Assembly (NCBI RefSeq): GCF_011421425.1
Contig: NZ_WPCW01000002.1
Location: 233,554-297,553, forward strand
Length of the DNA: 64,000 nucleotides
Direction of reading: 5' to 3'
DNA from: Streptococcus catagoni
GTDB taxonomy: Bacteria; Bacillota; Bacilli; Lactobacillales; Streptococcaceae
Within the stretch, counting starts at the first letter, position 1, and every line of letters begins with the position of its first letter. The notes beneath the pieces are model-generated. The model was not told the DNA's origin, ran no database searches, and was given only the letters and a program-made list of their open reading frames with translations. This document shows positions 1-9,392 of this stretch, one piece after another. The translations under genes were made by a program, and so were the position numbers.

Positions 1-268
1 ACTTCAATAATTCGGTTTTGCCCTTGGCATTTAAGTTGTATTCTAATTCAAAGTTAGAGTCGAAGTGGTCTTCTATTGAACGTTTTGATTTTCCTGTGAC
101 AACTAAAATTTCTTCTATTCCTGATTTTAAAGCTTCTTCAACAATAAACTGGATAGTTGGCTTATCTACAATAGGTAGCATTTCTTTAGCCAGGGCTTTA
201 GTTGCTGGTAAAAAACGAGTTCCAAGACCAGCAGCAGGAATAATTGCTTTTCTTACTCTTTTTGACAT
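1..268 (-). CDS. galU: UTP--glucose-1-phosphate uridylyltransferase (partial, N-terminal 89 codons)
   Basis: Makes UDP-glucose from UTP and glucose-1-phosphate in the cytoplasm, feeding cell-wall and capsule (hyaluronan, hence the alternative name hasC) precursors. Only the N-terminus lies in the window; the gene runs off the left edge. Reading the minus strand from ATG at 268 gives [20 protein letters not shown], which contains the nucleotidyltransferase loop AAGLGTRF, followed by [19 protein letters not shown], both hallmarks of bacterial GalU. An AAGGAG ribosome site precedes the ATG. It starts 30 bp after the gpsA stop on the same strand, so the two are likely co-transcribed, the arrangement seen in S. 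pyogenes. Identity is secure; the C-terminus cannot be judged. Confidence 0.95.
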   Translation of the reverse strand, partial: MSKRVRKAIIPAAGLGTRFLPATKALAKEMLPIVDKPTIQFIVEEALKSGIEEILVVTGKSKRSIEDHFDSNFELEYNLNAKGKTELLK

Positions 269-298
269 TAATAGCTCCTTATTTGTTAAGAATTTTTA

Positions 299-1315
299 TT
301 AAGACCATTCATTTTCAGAGCGGAATTCATTTGACATCATGTCTAAGATGCTTTCTTTGACGCCGGTACCTTCATATATGGATTTATAAATAGCACTGGT
401 GATTGGCATGTAAACACCAAGTTCTTGAGCAATTTCATAGGCGACCTTGGTTGTGGAAATGCCTTCGATAACCATACCCATGTTGCGCTCAATGTCTTCT
501 AACTTTTCACCACGGCCAAGGGCATCCCCAGCACGCCAATTGCGTGAATGGATAGATGTTCCAGTGACGATCAAATCTCCAACACCTGACAAACCGCTAT
601 AAGTTAAAGGATCTGCACCAAGCTTAACCCCTAGTCTGGTAATTTCAGCCAGGCCGCGGGTGATAACAGCAGCCTTTGCATTGTCACCATATCCAAGACC
701 ATGCAAGGCTCCAGCACCTACGGCAATAATGTTTTTAAGGGCACCAGCAGTTTCCACGCCAATAACATCGCTATTAGTATAGAGGCGGAAGTAGTGATTG
801 CTAAAGAGTGCTTGGACATATTTTGCCGCTTCTAGATCCTCAGATGCCGCAGTGATTAAGGTAATATCGCGGACAATTGTTTCTTCAGCGTGGCTTGGTC
901 CTGAAACGACTACCAGGTCACTGCGGAATTCTTTTGGAACTTCTTCAGAAATAACCGTAGATAGACGCTCATGGCTTCCTGGCTCTAATCCTTTTGAGGC
1001 ATGCATCATAACAACCTTGTGATCTAGTATTTGAGCCACTTGTTTAGCAACAATTCTTGTGGCCTTGGTTGGAACGACAAAAAGCACCGCATCAACATCA
1101 TCCAAGGCTACCTTTAAGTCTGTTGTTGCCTTAATTTTTTCATCAATGACAATGTCTTTAAAGTAGCGCGTGTTGGTGTGTTTGGTATTAATTTCTTCAA
1201 TTTGATCTTCTAGGTTTCCCCATAGGCGAACCTCATGCCCGTTATCGTTTAAAACTTGAGCCAGAGCTGTTCCCCAAGAACCCGGGCCTAGAATGGCAAC
1301 TTTCTCTTTTGTCAT
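299..1315 (-). CDS. gpsA: Glycerol-3-phosphate dehydrogenase [NAD(P)+]
   Basis: Cytosolic enzyme that reduces dihydroxyacetone phosphate to sn-glycerol-3-phosphate for phospholipid synthesis. The 338-residue product has the usual family length. The N-terminal Rossmann motif [10 protein letters not shown] sits at about residues 10-19; the substrate-binding segment with [12 protein letters not shown] and the catalytic-domain [11 protein letters not shown] stretch are both present. The ATG at 1315 follows an AAAGGAG-type ribosome site, and an extended -10 lies 30-40 bp upstream on the minus strand. galU follows closely downstream. No defects seen. Confidence 0.97.
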   Translation of the reverse strand: MTKEKVAILGPGSWGTALAQVLNDNGHEVRLWGNLEDQIEEINTKHTNTRYFKDIVIDEKIKATTDLKVALDDVDAVLFVVPTKATRIVAKQVAQILDHKVVMMHASKGLEPGSHERLSTVISEEVPKEFRSDLVVVSGPSHAEETIVRDITLITAASEDLEAAKYVQALFSNHYFRLYTNSDVIGVETAGALKNIIAVGAGALHGLGYGDNAKAAVITRGLAEITRLGVKLGADPLTYSGLSGVGDLIVTGTSIHSRNWRAGDALGRGEKLEDIERNMGMVIEGISTTKVAYEIAQELGVYMPITSAIYKSIYEGTGVKESILDMMSNEFRSENEWS

Positions 1316-1346
1316 TTCTTTTCTCCTTTTATAGAGTAGTCATCCT

Positions 1347-1355
1347 ATTATATCA
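1347..1355 (-). promoter_or_regulatory. Extended -10 promoter for gpsA-galU
   Basis: On the minus strand this reads TGATATAAT: a perfect TATAAT with an extended TGn. It lies about 32 bp in front of the gpsA start. No good -35 is visible, as is common for extended -10 promoters in streptococci. Confidence 0.5.
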
Positions 1356-1455
1356 CAAGAAGCAAGCTAACTCTATTAGAAAAGGATTACATTGCCTAAA
1401 GGACAATGGGTCAAAATAATTGACAAAATTTATTTTTTGAATTGAGACTTTATGT

Positions 1456-1501
1456 TTGACAATAGTTACCAAGAGAACTAAAATAGTCATTATGAGAACT
1501 A
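1456..1501 (+). promoter_or_regulatory. Promoter and probable self-operator of the MarR-ABC operon
   Basis: TTGACA (1456-1461) and TAAAAT (1479-1484) are spaced by exactly 17 bp. An inverted AGTT...AACT (1464-1467 / 1476-1479) lies in the spacer. The 8-mer GAGAACTA occurs at 1473-1480 and again at 1494-1501, 21 bp apart (two helical turns). MarR proteins usually bind such sites in their own promoters; assignment to this regulator is inference. Confidence 0.6.
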
Positions 1502-1513
1502 AGGAGGAAATAG

Positions 1514-1963
1514 ATGACACGAGTTATTAGGGATCTTAGAGAGTTAGCCCATCAAGTTGAACAAATTTGTGAAGAAAAGGCAAAAAAATATGATATTGAT
1601 CACTTGGCAGGGCCTCAGGGCTGTGTTCTCATATTCCTTGAAAAAAACAAAGACAAAGAAATTTTTGTAAAAGATATTGAAAAACACCTGCAAATCTCAA
1701 AATCAGTAGCCAGTAATTTGGTTAAGCGGATGGAAAAAAATACCTTTATCGAAGTTGTCCCTTCAAAGGTTGATAAACGTTATAAGCAAGTCATCTTAAC
1801 CAATGAGGGTCAGTCAAAAATCCCCTTGTTACAAGAATGTCGAAGGGGAATTGAGAAGCATTTCTTAAAGAATATCAGTGAAGAAGAGTTTCAAACGGTT
1901 CGAAAAGTGATCCAACAATTGAAAGAAAACATGAAAGAATATAGAGGAGAGAGAGATGCTTAA
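1514..1963 (+). CDS. MarR-family winged-helix repressor of the adjacent ABC exporter
   Basis: A 149-residue cytoplasmic DNA-binding protein. The winged-helix region is clear: a helix-turn-helix around DIEKHLQISKSVASNLVKRM (about residues 55-75) followed by a wing with KVDKRYKQVILT (about 87-99), the conserved D-x-R motif of MarR proteins. Flanking helices would form the dimer interface. It is the first gene of a three-gene operon and overlaps the first ABC gene by 8 bp, so it most likely represses its own operon and responds to a substrate of the exporter. AAGGAGG precedes the start. Similar MarR-ABC-ABC operons in streptococci give drug or dye efflux (SatR-SatAB in S. suis); the ligand here is unknown. 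Confidence 0.9.
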   Translation: MTRVIRDLRELAHQVEQICEEKAKKYDIDHLAGPQGCVLIFLEKNKDKEIFVKDIEKHLQISKSVASNLVKRMEKNTFIEVVPSKVDKRYKQVILTNEGQSKIPLLQECRRGIEKHFLKNISEEEFQTVRKVIQQLKENMKEYRGERDA

Positions 1964-3665
1964 AAAAGCAATCCTACGATATAAGTGGTATGCATTGGGT
2001 TCCATGCTACTGATCATGCTTGTTGTGGCCAGTAGTCTTTTGCAGCCTCATTATCTACAAGATGTCTTAAAGGCCGTTCTTACAAACGACCAGAGTAAAA
2101 TTTCAGAAGTGGGTGTTTTACTGCTGATTATAGCTGCTGTCGGCTTATTAGCAGGGGCTCTTAACACAGTACTTTCTGCTAAGATCGCCCAAGGGGTTTC
2201 TGCGGATATCAGAGAAGAGACCTTTCGGAAGATTCAAAGTTTTTCTTATGCAAACGTTGAAGCTTTCAATGCAGGAAATCTAGTTGTTCGGATGACCAAC
2301 GACGTCAATCAGATTCAAAACCTGGTCATGATGCTTTTCCAAGTCTTGTTGAGATTACCTATTTTATTTATTGGTTCTTTTGCAATGGCTGTCCATACCC
2401 TGCCAAAATTATGGTGGGTCTTAGTTTTAATGGTTCTTTTAATCATGCTTATTATGGCCTTGGTTATGGGACAAATGGGTCCTCGCTTTGGGAAATTTCA
2501 AGCTTTGATGGATACCATCAATAGAATTGCCAAGGAGAACTTGCGTGGTGTGCGTGTGGTCAAATCCTTTGTGCAAGAAAGAGAACAATATGCCAAGTTT
2601 AAAGAGACTTCAAATGAACTCCTAGGCTTAAATTTATTTATTGGTTACGGCTTTTCAATGATGCAGCCAGCTTTGATGCTTGTATCTTACTTGGCAATCT
2701 ATCTTTCTATATGGATTGTTTCTGGAATGGTTAAAACAGAGCCGACTGTTATTGGTAGTATTGCTTCATTTATGACTTATATGATGCAAATTATGTTTTC
2801 TATCATTATGGTTGGATTTATGGGCATGCAAGCTAGTCGTGCCTTCATTTCTATTGGCCGGATTAAAGAAGTTTTAGACACAGAACCAGCCATGAGCTTT
2901 GAAACGAAAGAAGATGAAGCTATTGCAGGTGGCATTGTTTTTGAGCACGTGTCCTTTACTTATCCTAATGATACAGAACCTACCCTCAAGGATATTTCCT
3001 TTAGCATTTCTTCTGGGCAAATGGTCGGAGTAGTTGGTGCAACTGGTGCTGGTAAATCAACCTTAGCCCAGTTAATTCCACGTTTATTTGACCCTCAAGA
3101 AGGTAGGGTTATGATTGGTGGGAAAGACCTAAGGTCACTTAGTAAAAATACCCTAAAGGCTAATATTTCTATTGTGCTGCAAAAAGCGATTCTCTTTTCA
3201 GGGACCATAGCCGATAATTTACGACAAGGGGATGTTAAAGCTGACTTTGATGCTATGGAAAAGGCAGCAAGTATTGCACAAGCAAGAGAATTTATTGATC
3301 GTATGGATCAGGGCTATGAGAGTCAAGTAGAAGAAAGAGGAAACAACTTCTCTGGTGGACAAAAACAAAGGATGTCTATTGCTAGGGGTGTTATCTCTAA
3401 TCCTAAGATACTTGTTCTTGATGACTCAACCTCTGCTTTAGATGCTAAATCTGAAAAATTGGTTCAAGAAGCGCTCAATAAAGAACTGAAAAACACGACA
3501 ACCATTATTATTGCACAGAAAATTTCATCGGTGGTCAAGGCTGACACGATTTTAGTTTTAGATAATGGTCATTTAATTGGGCAAGGAAGCCACGCTGAAC
3601 TCGTTCAAAGTAATGAGGTCTACCGTGAAATATATGAAACACAAAAAGGGAAGGAGGAAGAATAA
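1956..3665 (+). CDS. ABC exporter half-transporter with degenerate nucleotide site (heterodimer subunit 1)
   Basis: A 569-residue fusion of a six-helix membrane domain (about residues 15-300) and an ATPase domain. Walker A is G361-ATGAGKS-T369 and the signature FSGGQKQR is canonical, but Walker B reads LDDSTSALD with Asp490 where the catalytic Glu should be, and the switch His is Gln521 (IAQKIS). That is the classic pattern of the non-catalytic subunit of heterodimeric exporters (PatA/PatB, BmrC/BmrD, LmrC/LmrD type). Its good signature motif would complete the active site of the partner encoded next. Start overlaps the MarR stop; the stop overlaps the next ATG by one base (TAATG). Probable role is drug or lipid export; substrate unknown. 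Confidence 0.92.
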   Translation: MLKKAILRYKWYALGSMLLIMLVVASSLLQPHYLQDVLKAVLTNDQSKISEVGVLLLIIAAVGLLAGALNTVLSAKIAQGVSADIREETFRKIQSFSYANVEAFNAGNLVVRMTNDVNQIQNLVMMLFQVLLRLPILFIGSFAMAVHTLPKLWWVLVLMVLLIMLIMALVMGQMGPRFGKFQALMDTINRIAKENLRGVRVVKSFVQEREQYAKFKETSNELLGLNLFIGYGFSMMQPALMLVSYLAIYLSIWIVSGMVKTEPTVIGSIASFMTYMMQIMFSIIMVGFMGMQASRAFISIGRIKEVLDTEPAMSFETKEDEAIAGGIVFEHVSFTYPNDTEPTLKDISFSISSGQMVGVVGATGAGKSTLAQLIPRLFDPQEGRVMIGGKDLRSLSKNTLKANISIVLQKAILFSGTIADNLRQGDVKADFDAMEKAASIAQAREFIDRMDQGYESQVEERGNNFSGGQKQRMSIARGVISNPKILVLDDSTSALDAKSEKLVQEALNKELKNTTTIIIAQKISSVVKADTILVLDNGHLIGQGSHAELVQSNEVYREIYETQKGKEEE

Positions 3666-5449
3666 TGAAAACAGCTCGTTTTTTCTGGTTTTATTTTAAA
3701 CGGTACAAATTATCCTTTGTATTTATTGTTATTGCCATTGTTCTAGCCACCTACCTTCAAGTTAAAGCTCCGGTTTATTTGGGTCAATCTCTAACGGAAC
3801 TAGGTAAGATAGGACAGACTTATTATAAAGCCAAACTTATGGGACAGACAGGATTTACTCCAGATAAGTCCGCTTTTATGGCAGTCATGGGCAAATTACT
3901 CGTGGCTTATCTCTTTACTGCTATGGCTAGTCTTATTTATAGTCTCTTATTCACAAGAATCGTTGCCTATTCCACTAACCGTATGAGAAAGGGTCTCTTT
4001 GGAAAATTAGAGCGTTTAACTGTTTCTTTCTTTGATCGTCACAAGGATGGTGCCATTTTATCTCGTTTCACCAGTGACTTGGATAATATTCAAAATTCTC
4101 TCAACCAATCCTTGGTGCAGGTGGTTACCAATATTGCCCTCTACATTGGCTTGGTTGGGATGATGCTTAAAGAAGATCTGCGTTTAGCCCTATTGACCAT
4201 GGCTACCACTCCAATTGCTATCATTTTTCTAGTTATCATCATTCGTTTGTCACGCAAATACACTGATATTCAACAAAAAGAAGTCTCTGCCTTAAATGCC
4301 TATATGGATGAAAAGATTTCTGGACAAAAGGCTATCATTGTTCAGGGGGTACAAGAAGAGACTATCGATGGCTTTTTAGAACATAATGAAAAGGTTAGAA
4401 AGGCAACCTTTAAAGGGCGTCTCTTTGCAGGACTTTTACTGCCTGTAATGAATGGGATGAGCCTCTTAAATACGGCCATTGTCATCTTTGTCGGTTCTAA
4501 CATTGTCTTAAATGATAAATCAATCTCAATGGCTGCTGGATTAGGGCTTGTGGTGACTTTCGTTCAGTTTTCACAGCAGTATTATCAGCCTATTATGCAA
4601 GTGTCCGCCTCTTGGGGTGAATTACAGTTGGCCTTTACAGGCGCTGGACGTATTCAGGAAATGTTCGATGAGAAAGAAGAGGTTCGCCCAGTAGATGCTC
4701 CCTTATTCACTGAGCTTAAAGAGGGTGTCTTAATTGATCACGTGGATTTTGGTTACTTACCAGGACAAAAGGTCTTATCTGATGTTAGTATTTCAGCACC
4801 TAAGGGGAAAATGGTGGCTGTTGTTGGCCCGACAGGTTCAGGTAAAACAACTATTATGAATTTGATAAACCGTTTTTACGATGTGGATAGTGGTTCCATT
4901 AGCTTTGATGGAAGAGATATCAGAGACTATGATTTAGATAGTCTGCGTAAGAATGTTGGCATTGTCCTACAGGAATCTGTCCTTTTCTCTGGAACAATTA
5001 GGGATAATATCCGCTTTGGCGATGATAGTATCAGTCAGGAAATGGTTGAGATTGCAGCTCGTGCAACGCATATCCATGACTTTATCATGTCCCTACCTGA
5101 AGCTTATGATACAAAAGTTTCTGATGATGAAAATATTTTCTCTACAGGACAAAAACAGTTAATATCTATTGCAAGAACCTTATTAACTGATCCTCAAGTC
5201 TTGATTCTTGATGAAGCAACCTCAAATGTGGATACCGTTACAGAAAGTAAGATACAAAAGGCCATGGAAGCCATTGTTGCTGGACGGACAAGCTTTGTTA
5301 TTGCCCATCGCTTGAAAACCATCCTAAATGCGGATAACATTATTGTTCTAAAAGATGGAAAAGTCATTGAACAAGGAAACCATCATGAACTCCTAAAACA
5401 AAAAGGTTTCTATTCAGAACTTTATCATAATCAGTTCGTATTTGAATAA
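3665..5449 (+). CDS. ABC exporter half-transporter, catalytic subunit (heterodimer subunit 2)
   Basis: A 594-residue membrane-ATPase fusion, partner of the preceding protein. It is slightly longer because of an insert between the first two membrane helices, about residues 45-70. Walker A begins at Gly388 (GPTGSGKTT), Walker B carries the catalytic Glu517 (ILDEATS), and the switch His548 (IAHRLK) is present. The signature is the weak form FSTGQKQL at about 492-499. The two proteins are thus complementary: subunit 2 Walker motifs plus subunit 1 signature form one working ATP site. Translationally coupled to the upstream gene and closed by a terminator. PatB-like family assignment is from general knowledge. 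Confidence 0.92.
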   Translation: MKTARFFWFYFKRYKLSFVFIVIAIVLATYLQVKAPVYLGQSLTELGKIGQTYYKAKLMGQTGFTPDKSAFMAVMGKLLVAYLFTAMASLIYSLLFTRIVAYSTNRMRKGLFGKLERLTVSFFDRHKDGAILSRFTSDLDNIQNSLNQSLVQVVTNIALYIGLVGMMLKEDLRLALLTMATTPIAIIFLVIIIRLSRKYTDIQQKEVSALNAYMDEKISGQKAIIVQGVQEETIDGFLEHNEKVRKATFKGRLFAGLLLPVMNGMSLLNTAIVIFVGSNIVLNDKSISMAAGLGLVVTFVQFSQQYYQPIMQVSASWGELQLAFTGAGRIQEMFDEKEEVRPVDAPLFTELKEGVLIDHVDFGYLPGQKVLSDVSISAPKGKMVAVVGPTGSGKTTIMNLINRFYDVDSGSISFDGRDIRDYDLDSLRKNVGIVLQESVLFSGTIRDNIRFGDDSISQEMVEIAARATHIHDFIMSLPEAYDTKVSDDENIFSTGQKQLISIARTLLTDPQVLILDEATSNVDTVTESKIQKAMEAIVAGRTSFVIAHRLKTILNADNIIVLKDGKVIEQGNHHELLKQKGFYSELYHNQFVFE

Positions 5450-5452
5450 GAC

Positions 5453-5473
5453 AAAAGCCCGAAGGGGCTTTTT
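5453..5473 (+). terminator. Rho-independent terminator of the MarR-ABC operon
   Basis: AAAAGCCC (5453-5460), tetraloop GAAG, GGGCTTTT (5465-5472), then T. Sits 4 bp after the second ABC gene. Confidence 0.85.
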
Positions 5474-5611
5474 CAGTGTCTTTACCGACCATAGGATTTC
5501 TTAGAAGCCCCTTTTCTTCAATTCCAAAAATAAAGATAGCAAGGTCTGCTTAACAAGGGAATGCTGGTCAAGAAGCTTCTTTCAGATAAGTCTTTCAGTC
5601 TGTTTGTCTTA

Positions 5612-5620
5612 TGTTATAAT
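5612..5620 (+). promoter_or_regulatory. Extended -10 promoter of queH
   Basis: TGTTATAAT, a perfect TATAAT at 5615-5620 with an upstream TGn, 23 bp before the queH start. Confidence 0.6.
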
Positions 5621-5643
5621 ATGAAGAAAAAAGGATACCACTC

Positions 5644-6411
5644 ATGATTGACATAGAAGACATACTTGCCAAGGCAAGACCAAATCAAAAAATAAATTAT
5701 GATAAGATGATGCAGGAAATGACCAAACTTTGGCAGAAAGAGGAGGTTCGTCCTAAAATTCTGATGCATGTTTGTTGTGCACCCTGTTCAACCTACGCCT
5801 TGGAATATTTGACGCAGTTTGCTGATATTACTGTCTATTTTGCCAACTCTAATATTCATCCTAGGGAGGAATACCGCAGAAGAGCCTATGTGACCCAAAA
5901 GTTTGTCGCTGACTTTAATGCCAAGACCAAGCAAGAGGTTACTTTTATTGAGGCGGACTATGTTCCCAATGAATATGTCCGAAAAGTACGTGGTTTTGAA
6001 AAAGAACCTGAGGGTGGGGATCGTTGTCGTATCTGCTTTGATTACCGTTTAGATAAAACAGCTCAAAAGGCCGTAGAGCTTGGTTTTGATTACTTTGCTA
6101 GCGCCCTAACCATTAGCCCTCATAAAAATTCGCAGCTCATTAATGCAGTGGGAATCGATGTGCAAAAGATTTACGCTACTCAATACTTACCTAGTGATTT
6201 CAAGAAGAATAATGGCTATCGTAGGTCGGTAGAGATGTGTGATGAGTACGATATTTATCGTCAGTGTTATTGTGGCTGTGTCTATGCAGCCAAGGCCCAG
6301 GGTATTGACTTTAAAAGCATCAATGAAGAGGCAGAAAAGGCTATGAAGGGCAAGGATGGTCGTGGAGATTTTCCACAAATTGCCTTCAAATATCAGGGGA
6401 AAAAACTATAA
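5644..6411 (+). CDS. queH: Epoxyqueuosine reductase QueH (DUF208)
   Basis: Performs the last step of queuosine synthesis, reducing epoxyqueuosine in tRNA to queuosine; it is the non-homologous replacement of QueG. The 255-residue product carries the family cysteines: Cys44-Cys45 and Cys48 in MHVCCAPC, two more in DRCRICFDYR (about 127-134), and the CYCGC cluster near the C-terminus. These ligate an Fe-S cluster and a second metal in the characterised Thermotoga enzyme. Single-gene unit with its own promoter and terminator; no other queuosine gene is nearby. No defects visible. Confidence 0.9.
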   Translation: MIDIEDILAKARPNQKINYDKMMQEMTKLWQKEEVRPKILMHVCCAPCSTYALEYLTQFADITVYFANSNIHPREEYRRRAYVTQKFVADFNAKTKQEVTFIEADYVPNEYVRKVRGFEKEPEGGDRCRICFDYRLDKTAQKAVELGFDYFASALTISPHKNSQLINAVGIDVQKIYATQYLPSDFKKNNGYRRSVEMCDEYDIYRQCYCGCVYAAKAQGIDFKSINEEAEKAMKGKDGRGDFPQIAFKYQGKKL

Positions 6412-6448
6412 AAGACTTAAATCTATTGCTTTAGATTTAAGTCTTTTT
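6411..6448 (+). terminator. Terminator after queH
   Basis: GACTTAAATCTA (6414-6425) pairs perfectly with TAGATTTAAGTC (6432-6443), then a T run. The flanking A run also lets it work in reverse. Confidence 0.85.
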
Positions 6449-6450
6449 AT

Positions 6451-6665
6451 TTAATGTTCTGAAGCTGCGGAACTGCTATCAACAGATGTCAGTCCCGACA
6501 TAACAAAGGCCTTCCCCCTACCAAATGTTGCCCCGCTTCTTTAAGAGAGCAATCCAACCATGGTTTGAAATTGAAGACCACTTCATTAATACCTGCATAG
6601 GAAGCGTCTTAATAATACATGGCATGATAGTTATGGGTTATTTTATAGGCCCGCCCTTTTTTAAA
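6451..6665 (-). pseudogene. Possible decayed C-terminal gene fragment between queH and dut
   Basis: This 330-bp gap has no intact gene. On the minus strand two overlapping frames read like protein: one gives DASYAGINEVVFNFKPW with in-frame stops on either side, and the other ends FVMSGLTSVDSSSAASEH followed by TAA at 6453-6451. They join naturally if a frameshift lies near 6545, as expected for the worn tail of an old gene. I do not recognise the family, and the reading could be chance. Confidence 0.25.
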
Positions 6666-6714
6666 TAGTCATAAAAAGCTAATAAAGAAAGAATCTCTAT
6701 TTATTTTCGATTTT

Positions 6715-6743
6715 TTGCTATTCTTTTACGAATACATTATAAT
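6715..6743 (+). promoter_or_regulatory. Promoter of dut-radA
   Basis: TTGCTA (6715-6720), 17-bp spacer, TATAAT (6738-6743), 37 bp before dut. Confidence 0.65.
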
Positions 6744-6780
6744 GAAGACATTGTATTAAGAATGAAAAGGAAGAAATAAA

Positions 6781-7227
6781 ATGAAAATTCGTGGCTTTGA
6801 GTTAATTAGCGCATATGAAAAAGAAGCTCAGCTATTACCAAAGAGAGAAACAGCACATGCAGCTGGTTATGACTTGAAGGTTGCTGAAGAGATAACTATT
6901 GCAGCTGGTGATATTAAGCTTGTACCCACAGGAGTGAAGGCCTACATGCAGGCTGGGGAAGTCCTATTTTTATTTGACCGTTCGTCAAATCCCCGCAAGA
7001 AAGGTTTGGTATTGATTAATTCTGTCGGCGTCATTGATGGTGATTATTATAATAATGCAGGTAATGAAGGTCATATTTTTGCTCAGATGAAGAATGTGAC
7101 TGATCAGTCCGTCACTTTAAAGGTGGGTGAAAGAATTGTTCAGGGTGTTTTTGTCCCTTATTTACTAGTAGATGGTGACCAGGCTGACGGGGTTCGCTCA
7201 GGTGGCTTTGGTAGTACAGGGCATTAA
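6781..7227 (+). CDS. dut: dUTP diphosphatase (dUTPase)
   Basis: Hydrolyses dUTP to dUMP and pyrophosphate, keeping uracil out of DNA and supplying dTMP synthesis. The 148-residue trimeric-type enzyme shows the conserved motifs in order: AAGYDL (motif 1), DRSSNPRKKG (motif 2), GVIDGDYYN (motif 3, with the catalytic-water Asp), GERIVQGVF (motif 4) and the C-terminal arm RSGGFGSTGH (motif 5). Ribosome site GGAAG lies just before the ATG. radA follows after 57 bp with no terminator, so the two probably share a transcript, as in other streptococci. Confidence 0.95.
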   Translation: MKIRGFELISAYEKEAQLLPKRETAHAAGYDLKVAEEITIAAGDIKLVPTGVKAYMQAGEVLFLFDRSSNPRKKGLVLINSVGVIDGDYYNNAGNEGHIFAQMKNVTDQSVTLKVGERIVQGVFVPYLLVDGDQADGVRSGGFGSTGH

Positions 7228-7284
7228 TCATTGCTTGGCTCTTGCTTATTATGAAATGAAAGAAAATAAAGGTTAGTCAAATAT

Positions 7285-8646
7285 ATGGCAAAGAAAAAGG
7301 CAACATTTGTCTGTAAAGAATGTGGCTATCAGTCTCCAAAGTATCTGGGACGCTGTCCCAATTGTTCTGCATGGTCTTCCTTCGTTGAGGAAGTAGAAAT
7401 CAAAGAAGTTAAAAATGCTCGCATCAGTTTGACAGGAGAGCGCTCCAAACCCCTCAAATTAAAAGATGTTGACAATATTTACTATTCTCGTACACAAACA
7501 GATATGGACGAGTTTAATCGTGTGCTTGGAGGGGGTGTTGTCCCTGGAAGTCTTATTCTGATCGGTGGGGATCCAGGTATCGGAAAGTCCACACTCTTGC
7601 TACAAGTTTCAACCCAATTAGCCAACAAGGGGGTCGTTTTGTATGTTTCTGGAGAAGAATCTGTAGAACAGATCAAGCTTAGAAGTGAACGACTGGGTGA
7701 TATTGATAATGAATTTTATCTCTATGCAGAAACCAATATGCAAAATGTCAGAGCAGAAGTTGAAAAGATCCAACCGGACTTTTTAATCATTGACTCCATT
7801 CAAACTATTATGAGCCCTGATATTACGGGGGTTCAAGGATCAGTTAGTCAGGTTAGAGAAGTGACTGCTGAACTGATGCAACTTGCTAAAACCAATAATA
7901 TTGCTACCTTTATCGTGGGACATGTTACCAAGGAAGGAACCCTAGCTGGGCCGCGTATGCTTGAGCATATGGTAGATACCGTTCTTTATTTTGAAGGTGA
8001 ACGCCATCACACCTTCCGCATTTTAAGAGCTGTTAAAAATCGTTTCGGCTCGACAAATGAAATCGGCATCTTTGAAATGCAATCCGGTGGTTTGATCGAA
8101 GTTTTAAATCCTAGTCAGGTCTTTTTGGAAGAACGCTTGGCAGATGCCACAGGTTCAGCTATTGTGGTTACCATGGAAGGGAGTAGACCAATCCTTGCAG
8201 AAGTGCAAGCTCTGGTAACACCGACAGTCTTTGGCAACGCTCGGCGCACAACCACTGGCTTAGACTTCAATCGGGTTAGTCTCATTATGGCTGTCCTTGA
8301 AAAACGCTGTGGGCTCTTGCTCCAAAATCAGGATGCTTATTTGAAGGCGGCTGGTGGGGTTAAGCTTGATGAACCAGCCATAGACTTGGCAGTAGCGATA
8401 GCAATTGCCTCAAGTTATAAGGAAAGACCGACAGATCCGCAGACTGCTTTCTTGGGAGAGGTTGGTTTGACGGGTGAGTTGCGTCGCGTATCTCGGATCG
8501 AGCAACGTATTAATGAGGCTGCTAAATTAGGCTTTACCAAGATTTATGCTCCCAAAAATTCCCTGCAGGGAATTGATACTCCAAAAGGTATTGAGCTTAT
8601 TGGCCTTGCAACCCTTGGTCAGGTTTTAAAAGCTGTTTTCTCCTGA
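7285..8646 (+). CDS. radA: DNA repair/branch-migration protein RadA
   Basis: RecA-related ATPase that helps RecA during recombinational repair and, in streptococci, natural transformation. The 453 residues show a four-cysteine zinc finger at the N-terminus (Cys10, 13, 24, 27), Walker A at G94-GDPGIGKS-T103, the RadA-specific KNRFGS motif, and a C-terminal Lon-protease-like domain around [19 protein letters not shown]. Length is normal for the family. Downstream of dut with no terminator between. Confidence 0.96.
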   Translation: MAKKKATFVCKECGYQSPKYLGRCPNCSAWSSFVEEVEIKEVKNARISLTGERSKPLKLKDVDNIYYSRTQTDMDEFNRVLGGGVVPGSLILIGGDPGIGKSTLLLQVSTQLANKGVVLYVSGEESVEQIKLRSERLGDIDNEFYLYAETNMQNVRAEVEKIQPDFLIIDSIQTIMSPDITGVQGSVSQVREVTAELMQLAKTNNIATFIVGHVTKEGTLAGPRMLEHMVDTVLYFEGERHHTFRILRAVKNRFGSTNEIGIFEMQSGGLIEVLNPSQVFLEERLADATGSAIVVTMEGSRPILAEVQALVTPTVFGNARRTTTGLDFNRVSLIMAVLEKRCGLLLQNQDAYLKAAGGVKLDEPAIDLAVAIAIASSYKERPTDPQTAFLGEVGLTGELRRVSRIEQRINEAAKLGFTKIYAPKNSLQGIDTPKGIELIGLATLGQVLKAVFS

Positions 8647-8780
8647 TTTCCTAGACAAAGAGTTAGTAATGAGCTGACAGGCTGGGACAAATTTCAGGTT
8701 CAATCATCTGACTTTTTGATAAATAAGTGGTAAGATTTGTAGACTTACAGTAATTATGAGATTGAAGATAAGGAGAGCTA

Positions 8781-9281
8781 ATGTCCTATTTTGAAAAATT
8801 AATGTCTGCCAATAAAGCTTACGTTGAGCTACATGGCAAGGCGCATCTACCACTTAAACCCAAGACAAAGGTTGCTATCTTGACTTGTATGGATTCTCGT
8901 CTCCATGTTGCCCAGGCCTTGGGGCTAGCACTTGGAGATGCCCATATTCTAAGGAATGCTGGTGGAAGGGTCACAGAAGATATGATCAGATCATTGGCCA
9001 TTTCCCAACAACAAATGGGAACCCGCGAAATTGTCGTCTTGCATCATACAGATTGCGGTGCCCAGACCTTTACCAATGAAAGTTTTGCTAGGCACTTAAA
9101 AGAAGAGTTAGATGTTGAAGCCTCTGACTTTGATTTTCTGCCCTTTGAAGATGTGGAAGAAAGTGTGCGTACAGACATAGCTCTCTTAAAGAATTCTCCA
9201 TTTATCCCTGATGATGTTGAAATTAATGGGGCTGTTTATGACGTTGATACAGGTCGCATGACCCAGGTTTTTGAAAAATAA
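8781..9281 (+). CDS. Beta-class carbonic anhydrase
   Basis: Interconverts CO2 and bicarbonate, supplying bicarbonate for carbamoyl phosphate and fatty acid synthesis. The 166-residue protein has the zinc ligands Cys36 and Asp38-Arg40 in CMDSR, followed by RNAGGRV, and the His/Cys pair in HHTDCGA. It is of the short type common in Gram-positives. Clean TAAGGAG ribosome site 6 bp before the ATG. Own transcription unit, closed by a hairpin terminator. Confidence 0.93.
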   Translation: MSYFEKLMSANKAYVELHGKAHLPLKPKTKVAILTCMDSRLHVAQALGLALGDAHILRNAGGRVTEDMIRSLAISQQQMGTREIVVLHHTDCGAQTFTNESFARHLKEELDVEASDFDFLPFEDVEESVRTDIALLKNSPFIPDDVEINGAVYDVDTGRMTQVFEK

Positions 9282-9284
9282 GAG

Positions 9285-9315
9285 AAGAAGCCTTAACAAA
9301 AAAGGTTTCTTTTTT
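9285..9315 (+). terminator. Terminator after the carbonic anhydrase gene
   Basis: AAGAAGCCTT (9285-9294) pairs with AAGGTTTCTT (9302-9311) through one G-T pair, then a T run. Confidence 0.75.
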
Positions 9316-9334
9316 GTGATCTCTATAGACATTT

Positions 9335-9363
9335 TTGACAAAAAGGAGCATACTCCCTGTATC
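9335..9363 (+). promoter_or_regulatory. Promoter of the AIM24-family gene with a palindrome in the spacer
   Basis: TTGACA (9335-9340), 17 bp, then a poor TGTATC. The spacer holds GGAG-CATA-CTCC (9345-9356), a small inverted repeat where a repressor could bind. Confidence 0.4.
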
Positions 9364-9392
9364 ATTTCATTAATACAAAAGGAGATCTAAAA

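Noticed and set aside
5450..5643. PreQ1 riboswitch in front of queH
   Set aside because: No conserved loop and A-rich tail sequence was seen; the space holds only a terminator and an extended -10.
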